Below are positions 26,166-35,152 of a DNA stretch of 64,000 nucleotides, piece after piece; within the stretch, counting starts at the first letter, position 1; each line of letters starts with the position of its first letter. The notes under the pieces are model-generated. The model searched no databases. It was not told the DNA's origin and was given only the letters and a program-made list of their open reading frames with translations. The position numbers were made by a program, and so were the translations under genes. Source of the stretch: Litoreibacter arenae DSM 19593 (GTDB lineage: Bacteria > Pseudomonadota > Alphaproteobacteria > Rhodobacterales > Rhodobacteraceae); the NCBI RefSeq assembly GCF_000442275.2, contig NZ_KE557314.1, positions 403,085 to 467,084 of the forward strand, read 5' to 3'.

Positions 26166-26540
26166 ATGACCACCCTGATTACCATCTGCGACACCTGCAA
26201 ACGTGACGACTGGGAAGCACGCGCTTCGGGTGAAACCGATGGCGAAACATTCGCGGCACTCATAGAGGCCGCCGCGGACGGGGTCGACGGGGTGCGCACG
26301 CGCCGCCACTCGTGCCTGATGGGATGCACGCGCGGCTGCAACGTCGCCATCCAAGGGGCGGGCAAGCTGAATTACACCGTGGGCGAGTTCGAGCCCTCCG
26401 AGGAAGCCGCCGAGGCGGTCGTAGGCTACGCTGCGCTCCATGCGCAAAGCGACACCGGCCAAGTGCCTTACAAGCAGTGGCCGCAAGCCATCAAAGGCCA
26501 CTTCGTGACCCGCCACCCGCCCCTGCCAAGCGATGACTGA
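26166..26540 (+). CDS. DUF1636 metal-binding-like protein, B12-linked
   Basis: A 124-residue protein of the DUF1636 family. The cysteine pattern is ITICDTCKR (about 6-14) and RRHSCLMGCTRGCNVAIQGAGKLNY (about 46-70). This is reminiscent of thioredoxin-fold 2Fe-2S ferredoxins. The family often sits near cobalamin genes, and here it overlaps cobC by eight bases. The role is unknown. GAGG precedes the ATG. The 216-bp gap upstream shows no riboswitch core. Confidence 0.75.
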   Translation: MTTLITICDTCKRDDWEARASGETDGETFAALIEAAADGVDGVRTRRHSCLMGCTRGCNVAIQGAGKLNYTVGEFEPSEEAAEAVVGYAALHAQSDTGQVPYKQWPQAIKGHFVTRHPPLPSDD

Positions 26541-27471
26541 GACCCCGCGCGATCATGGCGGCGGACTGGACGCCGCCGTTGCCCGCTACGGTGGCACGCG
26601 GGCGGCTTGGCTTGACCTGTCGACGGGGATCAATCCCGTGCCTTACCCGATCGGCGAAGTTGCCCCCGACGCCTGGACCGCCCTCCCCGACCGCGCCGCG
26701 CAGGATCGGCTAATTCAGGCAGCCCGAAAATTCTGGGACGTGCCGGATGAGGCAGGGATCATCGCGGCCCCCGGCGCGTCAGCCTTGATCGCGCGAATGC
26801 CCGGCGTCTTCGGGGGCAACACGGCGACCATTCCCGCACCCACCTATAACGAACATGCCGCCGCCTTTCGTGCCACCGGATGGGCGGTGCAGGAACGTGG
26901 CGTCGCGGATACGACCGTTGTGGTTCATCCGAACAATCCGGACGGGCGGCTTTGGGACGCGAACGACTTTGTCGGAAACACCATTATCGACGAGAGTTTC
27001 TGCGACATAGCCCCGAACACGAGCCACGTTGGTCAAAGCAGACGCCGTGACCGCGTGGTCCTGAAAAGCTTTGGCAAGTTCTGGGGGCTGGCGGGGCTAA
27101 GGCTGGGCTTTGCGATTGCCCACCCCGCAACAATCAGGCGGCTGGGTGACATGCTCGGCCCTTGGGCCGTCTCCGGTCCCGCTCTGGAAATCGGCGCGAG
27201 GGCATTGGAGGATGCCGACTGGGCCAAGCGCACGCGCGAGCGCCTAGAGGATGACACCAGTCGGCTAGACGCGCTGATGACCAAATCCGGCGCCAGCGTG
27301 GTGGGCGGGACCAGCCTTTTCCGGCTCTATGACGTTGGCGACGCTGCCCATTGGCAGGACAAGTTGGCGCAGGGTCAGGTCTGGTCGCGCGTATTTCCGT
27401 ATTCCGACCGATGGCTGCGTCTGGGCCTTCCCGCCCCCGACCGCTGGGACATGCTGGAGGCCGCGCTTTGA
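26533..27471 (+). CDS. cobC: threonine-phosphate decarboxylase-like aminotransferase
   Basis: A 312-residue PLP fold-type I protein of the CobC/CobD(Salmonella) family that supplies (R)-1-aminopropanol phosphate for the B12 nucleotide loop. [41 protein letters not shown] and [18 protein letters not shown], with the Schiff-base lysine, are diagnostic. At 312 residues it is somewhat short but complete at both ends. It overlaps DUF1636 upstream and cobD downstream. Confidence 0.9.
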   Translation: MTETPRDHGGGLDAAVARYGGTRAAWLDLSTGINPVPYPIGEVAPDAWTALPDRAAQDRLIQAARKFWDVPDEAGIIAAPGASALIARMPGVFGGNTATIPAPTYNEHAAAFRATGWAVQERGVADTTVVVHPNNPDGRLWDANDFVGNTIIDESFCDIAPNTSHVGQSRRRDRVVLKSFGKFWGLAGLRLGFAIAHPATIRRLGDMLGPWAVSGPALEIGARALEDADWAKRTRERLEDDTSRLDALMTKSGASVVGGTSLFRLYDVGDAAHWQDKLAQGQVWSRVFPYSDRWLRLGLPAPDRWDMLEAAL

Positions 27472-28367
27472 CCGTCGCCTTGGCAATGCTGCTGGATGCG
27501 GTGCTGGGCGAGCCGAAATGGCTGTGGGACCGGCTGACGCATCCCGCCATACTGATGGGCCGACTGATCGAAGCGCTGGAGAAGCGCCTCAATTCCGGCA
27601 AGGACCGCCGCGCAAAAGGTGTGGCCTTGGTAGCACTTCTGATGGTTGGCGCTTTGATCCTTGGCGCGATCCTCTCCGCCTTCGGTCCGTTGGTGGAGAT
27701 CATCCTCGCCGCCATTCTGATCGCGCAACGCTCGCTTGTCGATCACGTAGCCGATGTTGCCCGCGCCTTGCGCCTGAGCGTTGGCGACGGGCGCATGATG
27801 GTCGCCCGGATCGTCGGGCGGGACGTGGCCACATTGGACCGCTCCGGCGTGGCGCGCGGGGCGATCGAGAGCGCCGCCGAGAACCTGTCGGATGGCGTCA
27901 TTGCGCCGGTATTCTGGTTTGTGTTGCTAGGGCTGCCTGGATTGCTGGCCTATAAAGCCATCAACACCGCCGACAGCATGATCGGCTACCGCACGCCGCG
28001 CTACGAGAAATTCGGCTGGGCTGCCGCACGGCTGGACGACCTCGTGAACTGGCCCGCCGCACGGTTAACCGCCGTGTTGATCGCGCTGTCACATCTTCGG
28101 ATGGACGCATGGAAAATCATCTGGCGCGACGCGGGGCTTCACCGCTCCCCCAATGCCGGATGGCCGGAAGCGGCGATGGCCTGCGTGCTTGGCGTCGCGC
28201 TGTCCGGCCCGCGAAGCTACGACGGCATTGTCGGGGACGAGCTTTTCGTAAATGCCGAAGGACGGCATGACATCGGGCCTGATGACATTGACGCGGCGGT
28301 CTCGGCGTTGTGGAGGACGTGGGGCCTCACGCTTGTGTTCGTTGTTCTGCTGGCGGTGATTGCATAG
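27468..28367 (+). CDS. cobD: adenosylcobinamide-phosphate synthase
   Basis: A 299-residue polytopic membrane protein (CbiB in the Salmonella naming) that attaches aminopropanol phosphate to adenosylcobyric acid. [49 protein letters not shown] and [31 protein letters not shown] are family motifs. The start is probably TTG at 27468, overlapping the cobC stop, with GGAGG eight bases upstream. It gives the family N-terminus, while the next ATG would remove it. Confidence 0.92.
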   Translation: MTVALAMLLDAVLGEPKWLWDRLTHPAILMGRLIEALEKRLNSGKDRRAKGVALVALLMVGALILGAILSAFGPLVEIILAAILIAQRSLVDHVADVARALRLSVGDGRMMVARIVGRDVATLDRSGVARGAIESAAENLSDGVIAPVFWFVLLGLPGLLAYKAINTADSMIGYRTPRYEKFGWAAARLDDLVNWPAARLTAVLIALSHLRMDAWKIIWRDAGLHRSPNAGWPEAAMACVLGVALSGPRSYDGIVGDELFVNAEGRHDIGPDDIDAAVSALWRTWGLTLVFVVLLAVIA

Positions 28368-28396
28368 GGTGCTCTGAACCAGTTCCGGAGACTTCT

Positions 28397-29563
28397 ATGC
28401 ACCATTATTTTTTAACGCTCGCCCTCGCGTTCACGCCGCTAACTGTTCATGCGACATGCGGCGGAGACTGGGGTGCCTTCATAAATGAATTGAAGCAGGA
28501 GGCCATTGCCAAAGGTCACACCCAAGATAGTGTGGACCGGTTTTTCTCTTCCGCGCGACAAGATCCGAAAGTGCTAAGGGCCGACCGCGCCCAAGGCGTT
28601 TTCAAACGCGATTTTGTCGATTTTTCGCGCCTCGTCATTTCCGGCTCCCGATTGGAGAAAGGGCGCGCGAATGCGAAAAAATACGCGTCGATCTTCGAAC
28701 GGGCAGAGCGCGAATACGGCGTGCCGCCGGGCGTTCTTCTGGCATTCTGGGCGTTAGAGACCGATTATGGCGCCGTTCAAGGCGAATTTAATACGCTCAA
28801 TGCGCTAATCACACTGAGCCACGATTGCAGACGTCCTGAACTTTTCCGCCCTCAGATTTTTGCAGCTTTGGAGCTTTTTGAACGCGGCAGCTTTGATCCG
28901 AAAACGACGAAGGGCGCTTGGGCTGGCGAGGTCGGGATGGTTCAGATGCTGCCCGCTGATATTATCGAAAACGGTGTAGATGGAGATGGTGACGGAAAAG
29001 TCAGCCTGAAAACCTCAGTGCCCGACGCGCTGCTCTCGGGCGCAAAAATGCTGCGATCTTTGGGATGGCAAGCGGGCCAACCATGGTTGCAGGAGGTGCA
29101 GGTTCCAAGTGAGATGGATTGGACAAAGACAGGGCTGGAAACCAAACTGACAACGCAAGAATGGTCGGCTATGGGGGTCACTCCCCGTTCCGGCAGTTTT
29201 CAAGGCGACACGGGATCGGTGCTTTTGCCGATGGGCAAAAATGGTCCTGCGTTCATCGCCTACCCGAATTTCGACGTTTATTTCGAATGGAACCAAAGCT
29301 TCGTTTACGTCACGACCGCAGCCTATTTCGCGACGCGGCTTTCAGGCAGCCCGGTTTATGACGTCGGCAACCCGACGCCCAGCCTATCAGACGCAGAAAT
29401 GAAGAGCCTGCAAAAGAAGCTGGCGGCCAAAGGCTATGACGTTGGAAAAATAGACGGAATTTTGGGATCAGGGACGCGCGCGGCGGTTCAGGCGGAACAG
29501 CAACGGCTGGGCATGGCGGCAGATGCGTGGCCCACCACCGAGCTTCTGCGCAGCCTGGACTAA
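28397..29563 (+). CDS. lytic murein transglycosylase, MltB type, with peptidoglycan-binding domain
   Basis: A 388-residue exported enzyme that cleaves the glycan strand with formation of 1,6-anhydroMurNAc. There is a signal peptide at 1-19, then the SLT_2 domain (about 25-315) with catalytic Glu121 in FWALETDYGAVQG. MVQMLPADIIENGVDGDGDG and FIAYPNFDVYFEWN follow. A PG_binding_1 domain covers about 330-385 (KSLQKKLAAKGYDVGKIDGILGSGTRAAVQAEQ). GGAG precedes the ATG at 28397. Codon use here is visibly less GC-biased than in the cob genes. Confidence 0.9.
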   Translation: MHHYFLTLALAFTPLTVHATCGGDWGAFINELKQEAIAKGHTQDSVDRFFSSARQDPKVLRADRAQGVFKRDFVDFSRLVISGSRLEKGRANAKKYASIFERAEREYGVPPGVLLAFWALETDYGAVQGEFNTLNALITLSHDCRRPELFRPQIFAALELFERGSFDPKTTKGAWAGEVGMVQMLPADIIENGVDGDGDGKVSLKTSVPDALLSGAKMLRSLGWQAGQPWLQEVQVPSEMDWTKTGLETKLTTQEWSAMGVTPRSGSFQGDTGSVLLPMGKNGPAFIAYPNFDVYFEWNQSFVYVTTAAYFATRLSGSPVYDVGNPTPSLSDAEMKSLQKKLAAKGYDVGKIDGILGSGTRAAVQAEQQRLGMAADAWPTTELLRSLD

Positions 29564-29590
29564 ACGTAGTGCTTTATTTTGATATGAAAT

Positions 29591-29599
29591 TGCTATAAT
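29591..29599 (+). promoter_or_regulatory. extended -10 promoter of the H-NS-like gene
   Basis: TGCTATAAT is a perfect extended -10 element 41 bp before the start codon, within an AT-rich stretch. No good -35 is needed or seen at 17 bp. Transcription would start near 29606. Confidence 0.55.
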
Positions 29600-29640
29600 T
29601 ACGCCCTTACTCAAAAAAGCTGGGGAGCTAAACAGCAAAA

Positions 29641-29967
29641 ATGGCAAAAATTGATTTAAAACCTCTTTCGCTTGCGGAACTCAAGTCGCTGCAAGCCCGC
29701 GTCGAGAAAGCCATCGCGCGGCACGACAAGAAACAAAAGACAAAAGCGCTGGCAGTGGTGAAAGCCAAGGCAAAGGAGCTCGGGTTTTCTCTTGACGAAC
29801 TGACCAATGCGAAAGCACCCGCCAAAGCCGTGTCGAAAAAGACGTCGAAGGTAGCTTATAAACACCCCGACGATCCCAGCAAAACCTGGGCGGGCCGTGG
29901 TGCGCGACCGCTTTGGCTGAAAGAAGCCTTGGCGTCGGGCAAATCCTTGGACGATTTCAAAGTCTAG
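29641..29967 (+). CDS. H-NS/HvrA-family nucleoid protein
   Basis: A 108-residue DNA-binding protein. The N-terminal alpha-helical oligomerisation region (about 5-55, LSLAELKSLQARVEKAIARHDKKQKTKAL) and the C-terminal AT-hook-like domain YKHPDDPSKTWAGRGARPLWLKEALASGKSLDDF match alphaproteobacterial H-NS relatives such as Rhodobacter HvrA. It silences or modulates AT-rich genes. GGGGAG lies about 13 bases upstream, a little far. It is a single gene. Confidence 0.9.
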   Translation: MAKIDLKPLSLAELKSLQARVEKAIARHDKKQKTKALAVVKAKAKELGFSLDELTNAKAPAKAVSKKTSKVAYKHPDDPSKTWAGRGARPLWLKEALASGKSLDDFKV

Positions 29968-29982
29968 CTGTAATCAATTCTC

Positions 29983-30011
29983 GGGGCGCAAAACCTAGAG
30001 TTTAGCGCCCC
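29983..30011. terminator. imperfect GC hairpin after H-NS-like gene
   Basis: GGGGCGC (29983-29989) pairs with GCGCCCC (30005-30011), and the inner AAAC/GTTT extends the stem with one mismatch. No T run follows, so it may be a weak or factor-assisted terminator. Confidence 0.5.
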
Positions 30012-30152
30012 AAATCCAAGCGCAGATAACGCTTGAGCCGCACCAAAGTTCCGAAAATAAGTATGTGCTTTTTTCGGAACTCCGAGACCCGGTGTGGGGT
30101 TCTTTTATCAGTCACGCATTAAGCGTTGAAACTGAACAAGGAGACCACACCC

Positions 30153-30998
30153 ATGAAAAAGTTCTTTATTACAACCGCTCTCGTAACCGGCCTTGCAATG
30201 CCGGTGTTTGCAGACGCACACAAAGGCGACATGACCTTCTTCGACAGCACACAGGAAAACACTGTGGCCGCTGCTGAGTTGCGCGTGTCCGACCTTATCG
30301 GCAAACGCGTCTACACCTCGGAAAATGACGTCGATACCGTCGCAAACGACGCCGACGAAGGTTGGGAAGATATCGGCGAAATCAATGATGTCATCATGTC
30401 CCGCGATGGCAAAATGCGCGCCGTTCTTCTCGACATTGGCGGCTTCCTTGGCATGGGCGAAAAAACCGTTGCTGTGAACATGGACGAGCTGAAACTCGTG
30501 GCCGATGGTGATGACGCGGGCGACTACTTCGTTGTCTTCACGTCGAACCGTGCCAGCCTTGAAGGTGCCCCAGCATTCGACCCGGAAACGGTCGGCGGCT
30601 GGACTGATGCAAGTGCAGACATGGATAACGCCGAAGCAGTGGAAGAAACTGCCGAAGCGGATACCACCGCGACGGTTCCGCCGACCGGTATGATGCGCGA
30701 TGGATATGAGACCTATGATCGCACTCAACTGACCACAGAAATGGTTACCGGTGCGGCAGTGTATGACACCAATGACGAGCATATCGGCGAAGTGTCGGAG
30801 CTTATCCTGAACGATGCCGGCGAGATCACCGAAGCTGTGATCGACGTTGGTGGCTTCCTGGGTCTTGGCGAAAAGCCGGTCGCACTGAGCATCGACGAGT
30901 TGGACATCCTGCGCCAGACTGATGGCGACGACCTTCGCATCTATGTCGACCACACTCAGGAAAGCCTCGAAGCAATGCCCGAGTGGGAACAAGGCTAA
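30153..30998 (+). CDS. secreted protein with two PRC-barrel domains
   Basis: A 281-residue exported protein: signal peptide (MKKFFITTALVTGLAMPVFA) and two PRC-barrel domains (about 35-125 and 195-278). They share the repeated pattern IGEINDVIMSRDGKMRAVLLDIGGFLGMGEK and IGEVSELILNDAGEITEAVIDVGGFLGLGEK, showing internal duplication. An acidic, Thr/Ala-rich linker separates them. The mature protein is strongly acidic. AAGGAG precedes the ATG at 30153. A strong terminator follows. A stress or envelope role is plausible but unproven. Confidence 0.8.
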   Translation: MKKFFITTALVTGLAMPVFADAHKGDMTFFDSTQENTVAAAELRVSDLIGKRVYTSENDVDTVANDADEGWEDIGEINDVIMSRDGKMRAVLLDIGGFLGMGEKTVAVNMDELKLVADGDDAGDYFVVFTSNRASLEGAPAFDPETVGGWTDASADMDNAEAVEETAEADTTATVPPTGMMRDGYETYDRTQLTTEMVTGAAVYDTNDEHIGEVSELILNDAGEITEAVIDVGGFLGLGEKPVALSIDELDILRQTDGDDLRIYVDHTQESLEAMPEWEQG

Positions 30999-31023
30999 CT
31001 GTAGTTGTGATTTAAAGAGTGCA

Positions 31024-31049
31024 GGCGCGCGGGGTTCCGCGCGCCTTTT
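31024..31049. terminator. rho-independent terminator between PRC-barrel gene and smc
   Basis: A nine-base stem GGCGCGCGG/CCGCGCGCC (31024-31032 and 31037-31045) with a four-base loop is followed by TTTT on the plus strand. It lies just before the smc stop at 31054. Confidence 0.88.
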
Positions 31050-31053
31050 CCGT

Positions 31054-34000
31054 TCAGGCGACCAGTTGCTCGGCTTTTTTCAGATCAACCGATACCAGTT
31101 GCGATACGCCCAACTCCGCCATCGTCACCCCGAACAAGCGGTCCATCCGCGCCATCGTGACTGCGTGGTGTGTGATGATGAGAAAGCGGGTGTCGGTGCG
31201 GCGAGTCATTTCATCCAGCAAATCGCAGAAGCGCGTCACGTTCGCGTCGTCCAAAGGCGCGTCCACCTCGTCAAGCACACAGATCGGTGCGGGATTGGCA
31301 AGGAACACCGCGAAGATCAGCGCTAGTGCGGTCAGCGTCTGCTCCCCGCCTGACAGCAGCGACAGGGTCGACAGCTTCTTGCCGGGAGGCTGGCACATGA
31401 TCTCCAGACCGGCCTCCAGCGGGTCGTCGCTTTCGACCATGACCAGCTTGGCCTCGCCGCCGCCGAAGAGGTGCTTGAACAGAGTGCCGAAACTGGAGTT
31501 CACTTCCTCGAACGCGGTCAGCAGGCGCTCGCGGCCCTCTTTGTTGAGCGACGCAATCCCGGTGCGCAGGGCAGAAATTGCGGCTTCCAGATCGGTCTTT
31601 TCCCCAAGCAGATTGTCGTGCTCCTCGGACACCTCCTTGGCGTCCTCCTCGGCCCGCAAGTTCACCGCGCCCAGCGCGTCGCGCTGGCGTTTCAGGCGGT
31701 TCACGTCCGCCTCGATCCGCTCGGCGGGCGGCATGTCATCGGGATTGGTGTCGAGCGTTTCCAGCAGCGCGTCGGGCGTGGTTTCCATTTCTTCGCGGAT
31801 GCGTTCCACGGCGTAGGTCACTGTTTCTTTCGCGGCCTCGGCGCGGGCTTCGGCGCGGGCGCGGGCTTCGCGGGCCTCTGACGCTTCCCGCTCGGCTTCG
31901 CGTTCGGTTTGGACGCCATTGCGCAGTGCTGTTTCCGCCTCTGCCAGATTATCCGCCGACGCCCTGCGGCGAGTTTCGGCCTCCTCAATGGCAGCGCTCA
32001 ACTCGTCGCGCTTCGCCGCCAGTTCTGCGGGCGCGGCGGACGCTTCTTTCAACTCCACCTCGGAGGTCGTCTTACGTTCTTCCAACTCGCCGATACGTTT
32101 GCCAGCGGTTTCCAGACGGTGTTTCCAGCCGCTGATCTCTGTCGTGATCTCTTGGCTGCGTTTCGTCCGGGCCTCCCCTTCACGGCGCAGCTCGTCATGG
32201 GACGAGCGCTTCGCCATCATCGTCATTCGCGCCGCCTCCACGGTCATTTTGACGTCTTCGACCTCGGCACGGGCAGCCTCCAGATCGCCCAGATCGGCCA
32301 CGCCCTTTTCGGCTTCGCGCAGCCGTTCGCGGGCGGCCATCGCCTCTTCCTCGTAGCGCGTCACGGCCAACTCAAGACTTTCGACGCGGCCTGCGGCAAT
32401 CGACTTTTCGCCCTCGGCACGAGACACGGCGCGGGACGCATCCGCCATCGCACGGTCGGCATCCTTGCGGGCCTCGCGGGCGTCACGATCAGCCTGCGCG
32501 GCTTCGGCCAGCTCCTTGGTGAGCATCTCATGCGCCTGACGCGCCCCGTCAGCACGAGCCGTCGCGCCTTCCAACGCCTGCTTCAACTCTTCCAACCGGT
32601 TGAGCTGTTGCAGACGCATCGCTGCCGCCGATGGCGCGTCATCGGCCCCCGTGCGGAAGCCGTCCCAACGCCAAACGTCGCCCTCGACCGAAACCAGTCG
32701 CTGCCCCGGTTGCAGCGACGATTGCAGGCGGTTGCCGTCATCTGCGTCGACCAGACCAACCTGCGACATGCGACGGGCCAACACGTCGGGGATCGTCACA
32801 TAAGATGTCAACGCGGCGACGCCTTTAGGCAGCGGTTGCGGCTTCGGGTAGCTCGGCAATAGCGCCCAGCCGGTCACATCGTCATCGTCGATCTGGGGCG
32901 CACGCAGGTCATCGGCCAAGGCTGCGCCAAGCGCTTTTTCGTAGCCGGACTTTACCTGCACCACGTCCAGCAACTGCCCCTGCTCCGACGTGTCGCGATC
33001 CACCAAGCGCGACAGCGCGGTGGCCTCCGCGCGCAAGGCATTCGCCTCGCCTTCGGCCTCCGAGCGTTGCGAGCGGGCGTCGCTTTCGCGGTTCTGCGCC
33101 TCGGACCGCGCAGCCTCCGCTGCGGTCAGATCGGCGTCTGATTTCTCTGCCTGAACCGACGCTTGCGACAGTGCCGTTTGCGCCGCAATCAGCGCGGTGT
33201 CGGCATTGGTCGCGGCAGCCTGCGCATGGTCCACCGAGGCGCGGGCTTTCGTCGCCTCATCCTCGTAGCGTTGCAGCGTCTTGGTGGCATCCTCGCGCAA
33301 ACGGTGCGCGGATTGGTGACGCGCGGCAAGGCGGGCCACGTCTTCCGTGTGCTCCGCCAGTTGCGTCTCGCGATCTTGCAGAACCGTCGCCGCCTCACGC
33401 GCCTCGGTCGCGGCGGCGTCCAGCTTGGCGACATGGCCTTCGGAGGCTTTGGCGATCTCGCGGGCTTCCCATTCCAGCCGCTCGATCGTCTCGCCGGCGT
33501 CATGGTTCAACGCGGTCTCACGCTCGATATCGCGGGCCAGTTGGTCGATCCGCGCGGTCAGCGTCTCAATGGTCTGTTGCGCCTGACGTTCCTGATCCGT
33601 CAGCGTGTCCCGCTGAACCTGCAAGCGTTGCAGCACGGCGGACGCAATCGCTTCTTCCTCGCGCAAGGGCGGCAACGCGTCTTCCATCGCTTGCCGCAGC
33701 TTGGCCACTTCGCGCACCTGTGCTTCGGCCTGCGCGGCGGATTTGGTGCGGTCCGTCAGGGTTTGGCTCGCGACGAGGTTGGCTTCTTCCGCCTCTTTCC
33801 ACCGACGATAAAGCAGCGTGCCTTCCGACCTGCGCAACTCTTCCCCGATCTCACGATACCGCGCCGCCTGACGTGCCTGACGGGCAAGCTGCGCCAGTTG
33901 CGCGGCCAGCTGCTCAATCACGTCATCGACGCGGGCAAGGTTCGTCTCCGCGCCGTTCAGCTTCAACTCAGCCTCATGGCGGCGTTGATAAAGGCCGGAG

Positions 34001-34545
34001 ATGCCCGCAGCTTCCTCGAGAATACGACGACGCGCCTTGGGCCGCGCGTTGATCAACTCCGAGATTTGCCCCTGACGCACCAGCGCGGGCGAATGGGCAC
34101 CGGTCGACGCATCGGCGAACAGCATCTGCACATCGCGCGCCCGCACATCCTTGCCGTTGGTCTTGTAGGCAGAGCCCGCGTCGCGGGTAATCCGGCGGAT
34201 AATCTCCAGCGTGTCGAGGTCGTTGAACCCCGCAGGGGCGAGACGTTCCGAGTTGTCAATCTGCAAGGACACTTCCGCGAAGTTGCGGGCCGGGCGCGAC
34301 GACGCTCCGGCAAAGATCACATCTTCCATGCCAGAGCCGCGCATGGACTTGGCGCGGTTCTCGCCCATCACCCAGCGCAGTGCTTCCAACAGGTTGGACT
34401 TGCCGCAGCCGTTTGGCCCGACAACGCCCGTCAGCCCGTCGGCAATAATCAGCTCCGTGGGGTCCACGAAACTTTTAAAACCGTTAAGTCTGAGTTTAGA
34501 AAAGCGCAATGCGGGCCTCGCGGGAATCGGGGTCTGGTGGGCCAT
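31054..34545 (-). CDS. smc: chromosome segregation protein SMC
   Basis: A 1163-residue ATPase that compacts and segregates chromosomes. The N-terminal head contains GVVGPNGCGKSNLLEALRWV (Walker A). Two long coiled coils surround a hinge at about 515-650 (KALGAALADDLRAPQID, PQPLPKGVAALTSYV). The C-terminal head has LSLLSGGEQTLTALALIFAV (signature) and ICVLDEVDAPLDDANV (Walker B). The ATG at 34545 gives MAHQTPIPARPALRFSKLRLNG. A TTG at 34509 preceded by GAGG would begin at the conserved RFSKLRLNGFKSF and is a real alternative. ScpA and ScpB are not nearby. Confidence 0.96.
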   Translation of the reverse strand: MAHQTPIPARPALRFSKLRLNGFKSFVDPTELIIADGLTGVVGPNGCGKSNLLEALRWVMGENRAKSMRGSGMEDVIFAGASSRPARNFAEVSLQIDNSERLAPAGFNDLDTLEIIRRITRDAGSAYKTNGKDVRARDVQMLFADASTGAHSPALVRQGQISELINARPKARRRILEEAAGISGLYQRRHEAELKLNGAETNLARVDDVIEQLAAQLAQLARQARQAARYREIGEELRRSEGTLLYRRWKEAEEANLVASQTLTDRTKSAAQAEAQVREVAKLRQAMEDALPPLREEEAIASAVLQRLQVQRDTLTDQERQAQQTIETLTARIDQLARDIERETALNHDAGETIERLEWEAREIAKASEGHVAKLDAAATEAREAATVLQDRETQLAEHTEDVARLAARHQSAHRLREDATKTLQRYEDEATKARASVDHAQAAATNADTALIAAQTALSQASVQAEKSDADLTAAEAARSEAQNRESDARSQRSEAEGEANALRAEATALSRLVDRDTSEQGQLLDVVQVKSGYEKALGAALADDLRAPQIDDDDVTGWALLPSYPKPQPLPKGVAALTSYVTIPDVLARRMSQVGLVDADDGNRLQSSLQPGQRLVSVEGDVWRWDGFRTGADDAPSAAAMRLQQLNRLEELKQALEGATARADGARQAHEMLTKELAEAAQADRDAREARKDADRAMADASRAVSRAEGEKSIAAGRVESLELAVTRYEEEAMAARERLREAEKGVADLGDLEAARAEVEDVKMTVEAARMTMMAKRSSHDELRREGEARTKRSQEITTEISGWKHRLETAGKRIGELEERKTTSEVELKEASAAPAELAAKRDELSAAIEEAETRRRASADNLAEAETALRNGVQTEREAEREASEAREARARAEARAEAAKETVTYAVERIREEMETTPDALLETLDTNPDDMPPAERIEADVNRLKRQRDALGAVNLRAEEDAKEVSEEHDNLLGEKTDLEAAISALRTGIASLNKEGRERLLTAFEEVNSSFGTLFKHLFGGGEAKLVMVESDDPLEAGLEIMCQPPGKKLSTLSLLSGGEQTLTALALIFAVFLANPAPICVLDEVDAPLDDANVTRFCDLLDEMTRRTDTRFLIITHHAVTMARMDRLFGVTMAELGVSQLVSVDLKKAEQLVA

Positions 34546-34715
34546 TGTTTGAATCCAGCACCGATGAGTCAACGCAAAACCACTGCATATGGCCAATTCT
34601 ACAGGGTTATCCCCAAGATGTTGCGATATCCCGCCGATCTGGACCTGACGTTATTCGCGCGCCGCCTGTCGGAATCCGCCTTGACCCCCCGCGCGCGCAT
34701 GGCGCATTGTGGCCT

Positions 34716-34906
34716 CGCATGGTTCCCCGTGATGCGCAAAGCGCTTCGGGGAAAAATGGGAATTCGGTAGGCGTGACCCAAATAGGGGCGCAAATCCGGA
34801 GCCGCCCCCGCGACTGTATGCGGAGAGCGTCTTGCCAAATGCCACTGGAGCGATCCGGGAAGGCGGCAAAACGCATCGACCCGCAAGCCAGGAGACCAGC
34901 CATGCG
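34716..34906 (+). promoter_or_regulatory. cobalamin (B12) riboswitch
   Basis: The conserved segments appear in order: GCCGCCCCCGCGACTGTA (34801-34818), GCCACTGG (34841-34848), GGGAAGGCGG (34857-34866) and the B12 box GCAAGCCAGGAGACC (34883-34897). The closing stem P1 is visible as CGCATGG (34716-34722) with CCATGCG (34900-34906). A hairpin CCCGTC/GACGGG at 34920-34937 lies just before the cbtB ribosome site (AAGGAG) and is a plausible expression platform. It would repress cobalt uptake and the genes downstream when adenosylcobalamin is plentiful. Confidence 0.93.
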
Positions 34907-34954
34907 CAATGAAACCCCTCCCGTCGGGTGTGACGGGGCAAGGAGATTGAGACG

Positions 34955-35137
34955 ATGAACAAGACCAAAACAGCCACGCTGAACGCCACACACGCAACCG
35001 ACATGAGCCTTGTCAGCATCCTTGGTGCTGCCGCTCTGGGTCTGGTCCTGCTGTTCGCCGCAGGCTTCGCACAGGCTTCCGTGATGCATGACACGGCGCA
35101 TGACCAACGTCACGCCATGGCATTCCCCTGCCACTAA
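34955..35137 (+). CDS. cbtB: cobalt transporter subunit CbtB
   Basis: A 60-residue membrane protein with one transmembrane helix (about 18-40, SLVSILGAAALGLVLLFAAG) and a histidine-containing C-terminus (MHDTAHDQRHAMAFPCH), the metal-binding signature of CbtB. With CbtA it forms a putative B12-regulated cobalt importer. It is directly controlled by the riboswitch. cbtA starts 15 bp downstream. Confidence 0.9.
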   Translation: MNKTKTATLNATHATDMSLVSILGAAALGLVLLFAAGFAQASVMHDTAHDQRHAMAFPCH

Positions 35138-35152
35138 GCCACAACCAGACAC

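Noticed and set aside
33163-34770. Open frame of 535 codons opposite smc
   Set aside because: It is a shadow frame caused by codon bias of a GC-rich gene. It has no family features, and its end runs into the riboswitch.
34564-34770. Short frame MSQRKTTAYG... upstream of cbtB
   Set aside because: It overlaps the B12 riboswitch aptamer and has no ribosome site.
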